Shown here: positions 1 through 7,011 of the stretch, piece by piece
How positions within the stretch are numbered: position 1 is the stretch's first letter
Layout of the letters: every line of letters starts with the position of its first letter
NCBI GenBank assembly: GCA_017561105.1
Contig: JAFZDR010000076.1
Location: 1 to 10,627 of the forward strand
Reading direction: 5' to 3'
Length of the DNA stretch: 10,627 nucleotides
Source: Alistipes sp.
GTDB taxonomy: Bacteria > Bacteroidota > Bacteroidia > Bacteroidales > Rikenellaceae
Position numbers and translations under genes: made by a program
The notes under the pieces: model-generated
What the model was told of the DNA's origin: nothing
The model's input: the letters and a program-made list of their open reading frames with translations, nothing else
The model's database searches: none

Positions 1-356
1 AGTACACACACGCACGCATCTGCTCGGTGCTCCGCAAGGCTGCAGAGCAGGGCATTGCATTCGAGGATTCGAAGATCTCTTGCGAGTTATTGCCTGAGGA
101 GATTGAGTTGATCAAGATGTTGAATGACTACCCTACAACCGTTCAGTCGGCAGGCGAGGCGTTTGCTCCATCGATGATTGCAGCCTACACCTACGAGTTG
201 TGTAAGAGTTTCAACGGCTACTACCACGACCACTCTATCCTCCGCGAGGAGAACGAGGCTGTGAAGAAGATGCGTTTGCAGTTGGCACAGCAGGTTGCTC
301 GCATAATCAAGCGCTCGATGCGTTTGTTGGGAATTGATGTACCTGAAAGAATGTAA
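1..356 (+). CDS. argS: Arginyl-tRNA synthetase, C-terminal part (partial)
   Basis: This is the 3' end of a class I aminoacyl-tRNA synthetase that charges tRNA-Arg with arginine in the cytoplasm. The reading frame is already open at base 3, where it encodes [13 protein letters not shown], and it stops at 354-356; the start and the catalytic domain lie outside the window. What remains is the alpha-helical DALR anticodon-binding domain. Its recognisable features are the Y-x-HARI/C-S-x-LRKA entry helix, the [19 protein letters not shown] stretch (family form: YL..LA..FN.FY), and the C-terminal [10 protein letters not shown], which matches the usual ArgS ending (LLGI..PERM). A GTG at 27 is inside the domain and is not a real start. 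obgE begins 5 nt after the stop, so the two are probably cotranscribed. Identification is by motif recognition, without a search. Confidence 0.95.
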   Translation, partial: YTHARICSVLRKAAEQGIAFEDSKISCELLPEEIELIKMLNDYPTTVQSAGEAFAPSMIAAYTYELCKSFNGYYHDHSILREENEAVKKMRLQLAQQVARIIKRSMRLLGIDVPERM

Positions 357-361
357 TATAT

Positions 362-1378
362 ATGGCAGGATCAAACTTTGTTGATTATGTAAAGATTTTC
401 GCTCGTTCCGGACACGGAGGAGCAGGCTCGGCGCACTTCCGTCGCGAGAAATTCGTCGCTTTCGGTGGTCCCGATGGCGGTGATGGCGGCAAGGGCGGCT
501 CGATTATTCTTCAGGGCGATCGTCAGTATTGGACACTTATTCACTTGAAATATCAGCGTCACCAATTCGCCGAGGATGGCGAGTGTGGCTCGGGCGCTCG
601 TTCACACGGTAAGGATGCGAAGGATATTATCATTCCTGTACCTCTCGGCACAGTTGCCAAGCAGATTTTTACAGATGAGGAGACGGGCGAAACATACACC
701 GAAGTTGTAGGCGAGGTTACTGAGCACGGCGAGCAGCTCGTTCTGCTCAAGGGTGGCCGCGGAGGTTTTGGTAACTGGCACTTTCGCACCGCCACGAACC
801 AGGCTCCACGCTACTCACAGCCGGGTGAGGAGGGCGCCGAGGGTGCATTTATCCTCGAGTTGAAGGTCTTGGCAGATGTCGGTTTGGTAGGATTTCCAAA
901 TGCAGGTAAGAGTACCCTGCTCTCGGTTGTTTCGGCTGCAAGACCGAAGATTGCAAACTACGCATTTACAACCTTGGAGCCAAACCTCGGTATCGTAGAG
1001 GTGCGTGACGGTCACTCGTTTGTTATGGCGGATATTCCGGGTATCATCGAGGGTGCGCACGAAGGCAAGGGCTTGGGAACGCGATTCTTGCGCCATATCG
1101 AGCGAAATTCGATTTTGCTCTTTATGATTCCTGCCGACAGCGACGATATTAAGAAGGATTACGAGATTTTGCTCGGCGAGCTCACCCAGTATAACCCCGA
1201 GTTGCTCGACAAGAGCCGCATTTTGGCAATCACAAAGTGCGATATGCTCGACGATGATTTGATCGAAGAGATGAAGGCTCATTTGCCTGAGGGGATTAAG
1301 TCGGTATTTATCTCGTCGGTTGCAGGCTTGAATATCGCCAAGTTGAAGGATATGCTTTGGGCGGCATTGCACGAATAA
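362..1378 (+). CDS. obgE: Obg family GTPase (ribosome assembly / stress)
   Basis: Obg is an essential GTPase that associates with the 50S ribosomal subunit and acts in late ribosome assembly and stringent-response control. The 338-aa product has the glycine-rich Obg fold at residues 1 to about 157 ([27 protein letters not shown]) followed by the G domain. The P-loop GFPNAGKST is at 177-185, FTT lies in switch I, and the G3 motif DIPGIIEGA is at 224-232. The G4 motif reads TKCD at 291-294 instead of NKxD, and the G5-like SSVAG is at 318-322. The protein ends shortly after the G domain, so the OCT domain that makes E. coli ObgE 390 aa is missing. The ATG at 362 is the only start that gives the full Obg fold. 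The stop codon shares one base with the next gene's ATG. Confidence 0.97.
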   Translation: MAGSNFVDYVKIFARSGHGGAGSAHFRREKFVAFGGPDGGDGGKGGSIILQGDRQYWTLIHLKYQRHQFAEDGECGSGARSHGKDAKDIIIPVPLGTVAKQIFTDEETGETYTEVVGEVTEHGEQLVLLKGGRGGFGNWHFRTATNQAPRYSQPGEEGAEGAFILELKVLADVGLVGFPNAGKSTLLSVVSAARPKIANYAFTTLEPNLGIVEVRDGHSFVMADIPGIIEGAHEGKGLGTRFLRHIERNSILLFMIPADSDDIKKDYEILLGELTQYNPELLDKSRILAITKCDMLDDDLIEEMKAHLPEGIKSVFISSVAGLNIAKLKDMLWAALHE

Positions 1379-3831
1379 TGCGTTGCGCACGATACATATT
1401 TGTACTACTCTTTGTACTAAGTTATAGAGGTCTCTCCGCGCAGGAGTTCGACCTCTATGATTTTAGGTACTATAAACGATTTGAAACGGCCGAGGAGTTG
1501 CTTGTACCCGAGAAGGATTCGGTTGTAGTAGCAAAGCTTCTCCTTGATCGCAATTTCACAACCAATACACTCGACTACAATCTCTCGATGATCCGTTCCA
1601 CAAGGCGTGGTGTAGCGCGATATCGCAGACGAACAACCTTGAACGGCATCGAGATACCTTTTATAAGCAACAGCACGATACGCGCACTGCAAATATCAAC
1701 TAATCAAAGATTTGACGCAACGCAGTTGCATATAGACACGCTTCGTAGAGCACAAACTTCTGCGGGATTTTCGTTCTCGTCGCGTAATACGCCCTACTCT
1801 CTGTCGCTCGCAACAGCGCAAGCGTTAAAGAGAGGATGGTCGCTGGCTACAAATCTGACGGCAAGCACAGGTCGTGATCTGCATATCGACGGAGTGTTTG
1901 GCAATTCACTCGAGGTAAACGCCGTAGCAACAAAGCAATTCAGGAATAGACAACTGCTCTCATTTGCACTCTTCGCAAAGCCTTCGATGCGTAGCACACG
2001 CCTTGCATCCACAGAGGAGGCTTTTCAATTGACGGGCAACAACTTATACAACCCCGCATGGGGCTATCAAAATGGTAGAGTGCGCAATTCTCGCATTCGT
2101 CGAGAGTTCTTACCAACGGCATTTATCGGTTATGAGGGCGATATAAACAAGCGTACAAAGTTTAATCTTGCCGCTACAACTACCGTAGGCATCGAGAAAT
2201 ATAGTTCGCTCGATTGGTTTAATGCGCAAACTCCTTCACCCGACAACTATCGCTACATGCCGAGCTATTTCAACGACGAGGAGGATATATTTCACGCCGT
2301 AGAGAGCGCTTGGCTGGCAGATAGTCCTCAATACACCCAAATAGATTTCGACCGCCTGATTGCCACAAACAAACTAAACGGAGGCGAAGCCGTATATGCG
2401 ATTAGCGACCGTGTAAGACGCACTATTCAAGCGGCATTTCGTGGTGAGGCAATAACTACAATTGACAACAACATCATCTCATACGGTTTTGATGTAACAA
2501 TATCCAACTATCGCAATTACAAGCAGATGCGCGATTTGCTCGATGCGAATTATATTATCGATTTAGACTATTTCCTGCTCGACGACGACACCTTCGGCAA
2601 CTCTCTGCAAAACAATCTCGACAACCCTAATCGTCGCATAATTGAGGGCGATCGCTACGGCTATGACTACGCCATAAGGGAGAATAGAGTTTCGCTATTC
2701 GGCACCTATCGCTACTCCGGTGAGAGGTTAGACCTCAATATTGCCGCAAAGGTTGGATACGAGAACATCTATAGACGCGGATTTTACCGCAATGAGCTAT
2801 TTGCCGACAACTCTATCGGCATATCGCGACATCTGACATTCTCGCCCTATGCACTACGCCTTACAGCGGAATATCTTATTACAGATAAGCACTTTATACG
2901 AGGTGTTTTAGCGACTGAGGCAACACCTTGCGAGAGCGAGGATCTATTCTTGCAGAGCCAATATAACAATCGCACCGTGGTTAACCCAACCATGCGCACG
3001 GCATATAATGCAGAGGTGCAATATATGTTCCAGTGCCCCGGCTTCAAACTCTCCGCTACACTCTTTGCGGGCAGCGAGTTGAACGACACGCAAGTGCGAC
3101 ATCTCTACGACGATTTATCGGGCGAATATGCCGATATCGTAACCGAAAATATCAACACTCTGCGCTATGGTTTAGAGGTGGAGAGTGAGTATAATTTCGC
3201 CGACCATTTTCGCGCTACGGCAGCCATAACCGTCGGAAGATATAGATATGTAACAAATTCTAACATAACAATTTACACCGACGCATCTAATCTTTTACTT
3301 GCAGACCATATTCAGAGCCAAACAAAAGGCCTTTCGCTCGGAAATACCCCACAGCTTGCAGCAACATTAGCCCTCTCATACTATAATCGAGGTTGGTGGG
3401 CAGGCATAAATGCCAACTATGCAGGATTGCGCTACATCGAGCCTTCGGCAGTAATACGCACCGAGCGAGTTTTAGCAAATGCAACCTCTCCCGAGCAACG
3501 CTCCGAACTACTCGAACAAGAGCGACTGCGCGATGCATTTACCATAGATCTATCGCTCTCGAAAAGCCTATATCTTAATCGCCTAAGCAAGCGGATTTAC
3601 TCCACCTCGGCAGCGCCTCGTTTCGAGGACAAATATCCTCGCAGCAGAGTTGTTTTCCGTGTAGGAATACGCAATATATTAGGTTTAACCAACATTGTAT
3701 ATAACGCTTACGAAAGTTCTCGTTTACAACGATATAAGATTGCTGACGACTATATGTATAATCGTCAGGCATCACACTATATGCACGCCTATCCTCGAAC
3801 ATTCTACGCATCGATAACATTCGCCTTTTAA
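1378..3831 (+). CDS. TonB-dependent receptor-like outer-membrane beta-barrel protein with short plug region
   Basis: I chose the ATG at 1378 (817 aa) over an upstream in-frame TTG at 1357. The ATG gives a clean signal peptide (residues 1-21, Arg-rich start, FVLLFVLS core, cleavage likely after LSA) and overlaps the obgE stop as TAATG. The body is rich in alternating aromatic/polar strands and the C-terminus is ITFAF, ending on Phe as outer-membrane barrels do. Motifs at 221-233 (NNLYNPAWGYQNG), about 395-405 (YKQMRDLLDA) and 422-431 (IEGDRYGYDY) resemble, from memory, a Bacteroidales TonB-dependent receptor family of roughly 900-1000 aa. Here the N-terminal carboxypeptidase-like domain and most of the plug appear absent. 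LNGIEIP at 88-94 may be a remnant of the plug. The substrate cannot be inferred. Ile ATA and Arg AGA codons are common here and nearly absent from obgE. Barrel assignment is firm; transport activity is uncertain. Confidence 0.8.
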   Translation: MRCARYIFVLLFVLSYRGLSAQEFDLYDFRYYKRFETAEELLVPEKDSVVVAKLLLDRNFTTNTLDYNLSMIRSTRRGVARYRRRTTLNGIEIPFISNSTIRALQISTNQRFDATQLHIDTLRRAQTSAGFSFSSRNTPYSLSLATAQALKRGWSLATNLTASTGRDLHIDGVFGNSLEVNAVATKQFRNRQLLSFALFAKPSMRSTRLASTEEAFQLTGNNLYNPAWGYQNGRVRNSRIRREFLPTAFIGYEGDINKRTKFNLAATTTVGIEKYSSLDWFNAQTPSPDNYRYMPSYFNDEEDIFHAVESAWLADSPQYTQIDFDRLIATNKLNGGEAVYAISDRVRRTIQAAFRGEAITTIDNNIISYGFDVTISNYRNYKQMRDLLDANYIIDLDYFLLDDDTFGNSLQNNLDNPNRRIIEGDRYGYDYAIRENRVSLFGTYRYSGERLDLNIAAKVGYENIYRRGFYRNELFADNSIGISRHLTFSPYALRLTAEYLITDKHFIRGVLATEATPCESEDLFLQSQYNNRTVVNPTMRTAYNAEVQYMFQCPGFKLSATLFAGSELNDTQVRHLYDDLSGEYADIVTENINTLRYGLEVESEYNFADHFRATAAITVGRYRYVTNSNITIYTDASNLLLADHIQSQTKGLSLGNTPQLAATLALSYYNRGWWAGINANYAGLRYIEPSAVIRTERVLANATSPEQRSELLEQERLRDAFTIDLSLSKSLYLNRLSKRIYSTSAAPRFEDKYPRSRVVFRVGIRNILGLTNIVYNAYESSRLQRYKIADDYMYNRQASHYMHAYPRTFYASITFAF

Positions 3832-3834
3832 CAC

Positions 3835-3864
3835 AAAAAAAAGACGAGCAAAATCGCCCGTCTT
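3835..3864 (-). terminator. Rho-independent terminator between convergent genes
   Basis: AAGACG-A-GC pairs with GC-C-CGTCTT across a 6-nt loop: nine stem positions including one A/C mismatch. Read on the minus strand, the stem runs straight into eight T residues (the A-run at 3835-3842 on the plus strand). It lies 19 nt past the stop of the lactonase-like gene. It also sits within 10 nt of the barrel gene's stop, so it may act on both converging transcripts, although on the plus strand only TCTTACTCTC follows. Confidence 0.8.
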
Positions 3865-3882
3865 ACTCTCTAAAGGTGTAGA

Positions 3883-4893
3883 TTACCTCAGCCCGACATA
3901 GGTTGGTTCCGACACTATAACCTTCTCCACCTCACCCGTAGGCACACCCTTTTTAGCATCGAGTGGATAGATCTCGATTGTGTTGCTATCTCGGCAAGCC
4001 ACAACCAGCGCTTTTCCGTCGTCCGACAATGTAAAGTGGCGAGGATGACCGCCTGTAGGTTGATAGTAAACCTTTTTCAGTTTTCCATTCGACAAACATC
4101 TATATATCGCCACTCCGTCCGATATTTTACACAAGCCCTCGTTGGCTGCACTGCTCACGCGCAACGACGCATAAAGATAGCGACCATCGGCACTTAACGC
4201 TATATGCGCACCACCCTCCGGATTCTCTCCACTTATGGTATATCGGCCAAGCAGAGCAAAATCAGAAGTGCTATACACCAGCACCTCGTCACTCAACTCG
4301 GTAACAACATATAGGTAGTTACCATCTTTGCTAAATGTGCTAAATCGCGGTCCGCATCCTGCAGGCAGAGCTATAAATGAGAGCTGTGGCGTAACTACAC
4401 GACCATTCTCCACGGCAAAACGATAAATTTTATCACAGCCCAAATCGACCACTACCAACATCTTTCCATCAGGCGAGAGTGCCGAAGAGTGAATATGCGG
4501 GCTCTTTTGGCGTCTTGGATGCACACTCGATCCCTCAAACTTCAATACGCGGGGTGCGCCCTCTACCTCTCCATCTTCACCCAACGGAAAGAGCGAAAGT
4601 GTACCACTTGTATAATCTGAAACCACAGCTTCGCGTGGTAATAACAGCACATGACACGAATTTTTTCCCTCGGTAACGCTCTCTTTCATTGGTACTTGCA
4701 ATGACGGCAACTCAATAATGCCGATCTTACCTTTCAGCACTTCGCTATCAAATGTACAAAGCGACGAATTCTCGGAAAGGCTGCGCAACGCATAGACCTT
4801 ACTATTACCTTCGGCAAGATAGGTATGGCCCCAATAAGCGGTATTAGATCCAACCAAAATAGTCAGAGCCAACAGTTTCAGTGTCGAAATCAT
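3883..4893 (-). CDS. Lactonase-family seven-bladed beta-propeller protein (6-phosphogluconolactonase-like)
   Basis: The 336-aa product resembles the YbhE/PF10282 beta-propeller family, which includes cytoplasmic 6-phosphogluconolactonases but also many proteins of unproven activity. Family signatures are clear: RQKSPHIHS with H133 and H135, SPDG at 140-143, DLGCDKIYRF at 150-159, GCGPRF at 179-184, GGHPRH at 281-286 and the following DDGKALVVACRDSN. These give repeated propeller strands of the form G-x-LYVV. The N-terminus (MISTLKLLALTILVG) is hydrophobic. It could be a poor signal peptide or the LVGT first strand typical of cytoplasmic members, and I cannot decide. The first blade looks shortened. 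The upstream gene's stop is only 41 nt away, so there is no room for a longer N-terminus. An AGGAGGA Shine-Dalgarno supports this ATG. It is probably cotranscribed with the response regulator. The substrate is unknown. Confidence 0.85.
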   Translation of the reverse strand: MISTLKLLALTILVGSNTAYWGHTYLAEGNSKVYALRSLSENSSLCTFDSEVLKGKIGIIELPSLQVPMKESVTEGKNSCHVLLLPREAVVSDYTSGTLSLFPLGEDGEVEGAPRVLKFEGSSVHPRRQKSPHIHSSALSPDGKMLVVVDLGCDKIYRFAVENGRVVTPQLSFIALPAGCGPRFSTFSKDGNYLYVVTELSDEVLVYSTSDFALLGRYTISGENPEGGAHIALSADGRYLYASLRVSSAANEGLCKISDGVAIYRCLSNGKLKKVYYQPTGGHPRHFTLSDDGKALVVACRDSNTIEIYPLDAKKGVPTGEVEKVIVSEPTYVGLR

Positions 4894-4900
4894 AAATTTC

Positions 4901-4907
4901 TCCTCCT
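4901..4907 (-). promoter_or_regulatory. Strong Shine-Dalgarno (AGGAGGA) of the lactonase-like gene
   Basis: AGGAGGA lies 7 nt before the ATG at 4893 on the minus strand, a nearly perfect match to the anti-Shine-Dalgarno sequence. It fixes the start codon. It stands out because the other starts in this window have A/T-rich leaders without such a motif, as is usual in Bacteroidetes. Confidence 0.7.
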
Positions 4908-4934
4908 ATATTTAAATGTGATTTACCATGGATG

Positions 4935-5597
4935 CTACTCCTCGTAGCGAAAACCTACACCCTTGCAGGTCAAGATATGATTATCGCCTATCTTACTGCG
5001 TAGGTGACGAATATGAACATCGAGTGTACGCGAGCCAACAACCACCCCATTGCCCCAAACGACTTCAAAGATCTCTTCGCGGGTAAAAATTCGTGGTTCA
5101 GAGAGTAGAAGTCTTAAAATCTCGAACTCCTTAACTGCCAATCGCACCTCCTCGTTCTCGGCCGAGATATAAGAGTGTCGTTCCTCTACAAGGCGAGCCG
5201 AATTAGGCATTGTCGCCATCAAATCGGCACCTTTGATGCGTTTGTTAATCGCAGCAACTCGCGAGCACAACACTCTCATGCTCACAGGCTTTGTAATATA
5301 ATCATCTGCACCAACCTCGTAACACCCAACAAGACTCTCCTCCTCGCATACTGCCGACAAGAATATAATCATAGTCTTGGCAGTCTCCGGATTTGCACGC
5401 AGAATACGACACGCCTCGCGACCATCCATCTCGGGCATCATCATATCCATGAGGATAAGATGAGGACGAAAATCGGAGGCCATCGCCACAGCCTCGCGAC
5501 CATTTGTGGCGCAAGCGACCTCATACCCTTCCTTTACAAGGTTATACTGTACAAATTCGCGGATATCCAGCTCGTCGTCGACAACAAGTATTCGCAT
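4935..5597 (-). CDS. OmpR/PhoB-type response regulator
   Basis: This 220-aa two-component transcription factor has an N-terminal receiver domain and a C-terminal winged-helix DNA-binding domain. In the receiver, D7 and D8 form the acidic pocket, D51 in LILMDMMMPEMDG is the phospho-acceptor, S81 (FLSA) is the switch Ser/Thr and K103 (DDYITKP) is the conserved lysine, so it should be phosphorylatable. The output domain covers about 130-220, with KEFEILRLLLSEP, the FTREEIFEVVWG turn, the recognition helix RTLDVHIRHLRSKI (190-203) and the closing GVGFRYEE hairpin. The length is normal for the family. No histidine kinase is present on either side within the window, so it is an orphan at this locus. 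The lactonase-like gene follows after 41 nt. A strong hairpin stands 28 nt upstream of its ATG. The target genes and the signal are unknown. Confidence 0.95.
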   Translation of the reverse strand: MRILVVDDELDIREFVQYNLVKEGYEVACATNGREAVAMASDFRPHLILMDMMMPEMDGREACRILRANPETAKTMIIFLSAVCEEESLVGCYEVGADDYITKPVSMRVLCSRVAAINKRIKGADLMATMPNSARLVEERHSYISAENEEVRLAVKEFEILRLLLSEPRIFTREEIFEVVWGNGVVVGSRTLDVHIRHLRSKIGDNHILTCKGVGFRYEE

Positions 5598-5625
5598 TAT
5601 TCGGGTTGTTTTAGATTAAAATTAA

Positions 5626-5647
5626 GGCGCAATGTCGCCATTGCGCC
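5626..5647 (-). terminator. Perfect 9-bp hairpin between the small gene and the response regulator
   Basis: GGCGCAATG and CATTGCGCC form a perfect 9-bp stem around a 4-nt loop. On the minus strand it follows the 93-aa gene's stop (5672) by 24 nt and is followed by TTAATTTTAATC, which suits a modest intrinsic terminator. The response regulator starts only 28 nt further on and no good Bacteroidetes promoter is visible in between. It may therefore be a partial terminator or attenuator and not a complete stop. Confidence 0.6.
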
Positions 5648-5671
5648 CTAAAGCGGTCTTGAACGGAGTGA

Positions 5672-5953
5672 TTAGTCGTGCAATGCGCTCAACTTCTCGA
5701 ACAACTTACCGTAGCCCTCTACCATGTCGTTGCGGAAAGCAGCATAGTATTTACGAACGAGCGAAGCGTTCTTTGGCTCAACCGGATTGTTTGCCTTGTG
5801 GTACAACTCGTTGCGGAGCTCTACACCCTCCTGCATAATTGCAAAAATCTCCTTCTCTTTGTCCGGACGGAAGTAGATTGTCATATCACAATCAAACACC
5901 AACTCCTCGAGACGATAATCGATCTCCTTCTTCAAAAATCTCAAATTTGCCAT
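5672..5953 (-). CDS. Small conserved helical protein of unknown function (93 aa)
   Basis: The product is a 93-aa, soluble, charged protein with no signal peptide or membrane segment. The sequence predicts mostly alpha helix: MANLRFLKKEIDYRLEELVFDC, then a break around FRPDKEKE, a helix through IFAIMQEGVELRNELYHKAN, and a C-terminal helix VRKYYAAFRNDMVEGYGKLFEKLSAL. I recall similar short proteins starting MANLRFLKKEIDY in Bacteroides and relatives, always annotated hypothetical, but I could not check this. The opposite strand holds an open frame of similar length, which I regard as a shadow. The reason is that a textbook promoter on the minus strand lies 47 nt before this ATG and a hairpin follows its stop. 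No function is proposed. Confidence 0.85.
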   Translation of the reverse strand: MANLRFLKKEIDYRLEELVFDCDMTIYFRPDKEKEIFAIMQEGVELRNELYHKANNPVEPKNASLVRKYYAAFRNDMVEGYGKLFEKLSALHD

Positions 5954-5999
5954 AGTCTTATCTCTGTTTTGATTTAAATTTTATTGCTCTTTCGATGCA

Positions 6000-6030
6000 C
6001 AAAGATAAGAAAAATTGAATAGCATGCAAA
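6000..6030 (-). promoter_or_regulatory. Bacteroidetes-type promoter of the 93-aa gene
   Basis: On the minus strand TTTG (6030-6027) is followed after exactly 19 nt by TATCTTTG (6007-6000), a full match to the Bacteroidetes sigma-ABfr consensus TTTG-N19-TAnnTTTG. Transcription should start around 5993, giving a leader of about 40 nt. This promoter makes the 93-aa gene the likely head of a unit that could extend into the response regulator and lactonase-like genes if the hairpin at 5626-5647 is read through. Confidence 0.8.
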
Positions 6031-6088
6031 GATTTTCGAACTTTTTTCTCTTCAAAACCCACTTTTTAAGGGATTTTTCCTATTTCGT

Positions 6089-6949
6089 CTACCAATAGAG
6101 AACTTCCACTACCTCTTTTTCGCTCTTTTTATTCTCCTTTCGAGTTTTGCGATCTTCGCGTCGCTCTTCCGCTTTCTCGTGCGTCGGAGTAGCGATAATT
6201 ATACCCATCTCCTCCTCTACTATCACCTCCTCATTCTTAGGTTGTGTAGTTTGCGCAGGCTTGGCAGGCTCTGTCGATGCTACGGTTGTAGTGCGAGTAA
6301 CAAACTCATCTACGCCATAATCAAACTCTATATCGGCATAGCGCATCTTTGGAAGAACCTTCATGGTCAAACATCTCCATGCATCGGGCATTTTGCGCAA
6401 TGCAGCCTCCTTCTGGGCCTCGCTATGCAGGGTCGATTTCAAAACGGCTAAAACCTGTTCCTTCTGAGGTATTGCAGAGTTCTCGACAGATGGGATACAA
6501 TCGCTCCAGCGGAAGGTTTTATACTGGGTATCGATTTTCTGCGCGGGATGATAGGTATTTACAGCATATTGATATAATGACTGCGCACGATGCGATGCAA
6601 GAGAGTCATTCTGCGTAGTGTTACCATCGGGCGAAGCGTAGCCTACAATATGAATCGTAGAGATATGCATCGTTGAATCCTTGGTCTGATCCATAAAGTC
6701 CTTTAACTCGGAAATCTGCTGCGAATTATCCGAGTAATCGGGTGTGATATTTGCCTTATTAATAGCGTAATGCACATCGAACTCCGCCTGGCGACCGTTA
6801 TTATGAGGGATTTTGTAGCGCGAAGTTACGGTATTACCCTCGCGAGTCTGCGACACAAGAATAGCATTTGCGGCAGGCGCCTGATTGCTCTGAGCTGCGA
6901 CCGCTGCGGTTGCCCCCAAAGCCACAATCGAAAGTAGAATCTTTTTCAT
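6089..6949 (-). CDS. Secreted OmpA-like domain protein with charged C-terminal tail
   Basis: This 286-aa product starts with a clear signal peptide (MKKILLSIVALGATAAVAA, cleavage near residue 19). An OmpA-like domain follows: FDVHYAINKANITPDY strand and turn, GYASPDG at 103-109, and N114-x-x-L117-x-x-x-R121-A, matching the N-x-x-L-S-x-x-R-A motif by which OmpA-like domains hold peptidoglycan. The segment after it, W-S-D-C-I-P...KEQVLAVLK...RKMPDAWR...LPKMRYADIEF, resembles from memory the region following the OmpA-like domain in Bacteroidales surface proteins that also carry DUF3868, but the DUF3868 domain itself is missing. From about residue 215 the protein becomes Thr/Pro/Glu-rich and ends in a Lys/Arg/Glu-rich tail (HEKAEERREDRKTRKENKK) before EVLYW. 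It is probably periplasmic or anchored at the inner face of the outer membrane. It lies 62 nt after nhaC with no strong promoter or terminator between them. Confidence 0.8.
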   Translation of the reverse strand: MKKILLSIVALGATAAVAAQSNQAPAANAILVSQTREGNTVTSRYKIPHNNGRQAEFDVHYAINKANITPDYSDNSQQISELKDFMDQTKDSTMHISTIHIVGYASPDGNTTQNDSLASHRAQSLYQYAVNTYHPAQKIDTQYKTFRWSDCIPSVENSAIPQKEQVLAVLKSTLHSEAQKEAALRKMPDAWRCLTMKVLPKMRYADIEFDYGVDEFVTRTTTVASTEPAKPAQTTQPKNEEVIVEEEMGIIIATPTHEKAEERREDRKTRKENKKSEKEVVEVLYW

Positions 6950-6963
6950 CGTTTTGTTGTATT

Positions 6964-6980
6964 GGTTTGTAACCCAAACC
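6964..6980 (-). repeat. Short inverted repeat in the leader of the OmpA-like gene
   Basis: GGTTTG and CAAACC form a perfect 6-bp stem around a 5-nt loop, ending 14 nt before the ATG at 6949. There is no T-run, so it is unlikely to be a terminator for nhaC. It could be a leader hairpin that affects translation. It could also be chance, because the stem is short. Confidence 0.35.
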
Positions 6981-7011
6981 GAACAACAACCGAGCCAATT
7001 TTGGCAAAGCT

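Noticed and set aside
1357..1377. Upstream TTG start for the barrel gene (824 aa)
   Set aside because: It would put seven extra residues before the signal peptide. The ATG at 1378 gives a proper signal peptide and the stop-start overlap.
815..1390. 191-aa open frame antisense to obgE
   Set aside because: It lies wholly opposite the conserved GTPase domain and has no recognisable domain or promoter. It is a shadow of obgE codon bias.
5175..5651. 158-aa open frame antisense to the response regulator
   Set aside because: It overlaps a textbook receiver and winged-helix gene and is rich in His/Ser/Thr without any domain pattern.
5678..5977. 99-aa open frame opposite the 93-aa gene, slightly longer than it
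   Set aside because: The minus-strand frame has the consensus promoter, sensible helical composition and a downstream hairpin; the plus-strand frame has none of these.
6031..6088. Possible terminator after the OmpA-like gene (AAAATCCC against GGGTTTT)
   Set aside because: The stem has only three G-C pairs plus a bulge, and no T-run follows on the minus strand.
6981..7011. Possible promoter or terminator between nhaC and the OmpA-like gene (TCGGTTTG; GCCA-AAAT-TGGC)
   Set aside because: The -7-like site has a mismatch and no -33 at the right distance, and the hairpin has only four pairs with no T-run.
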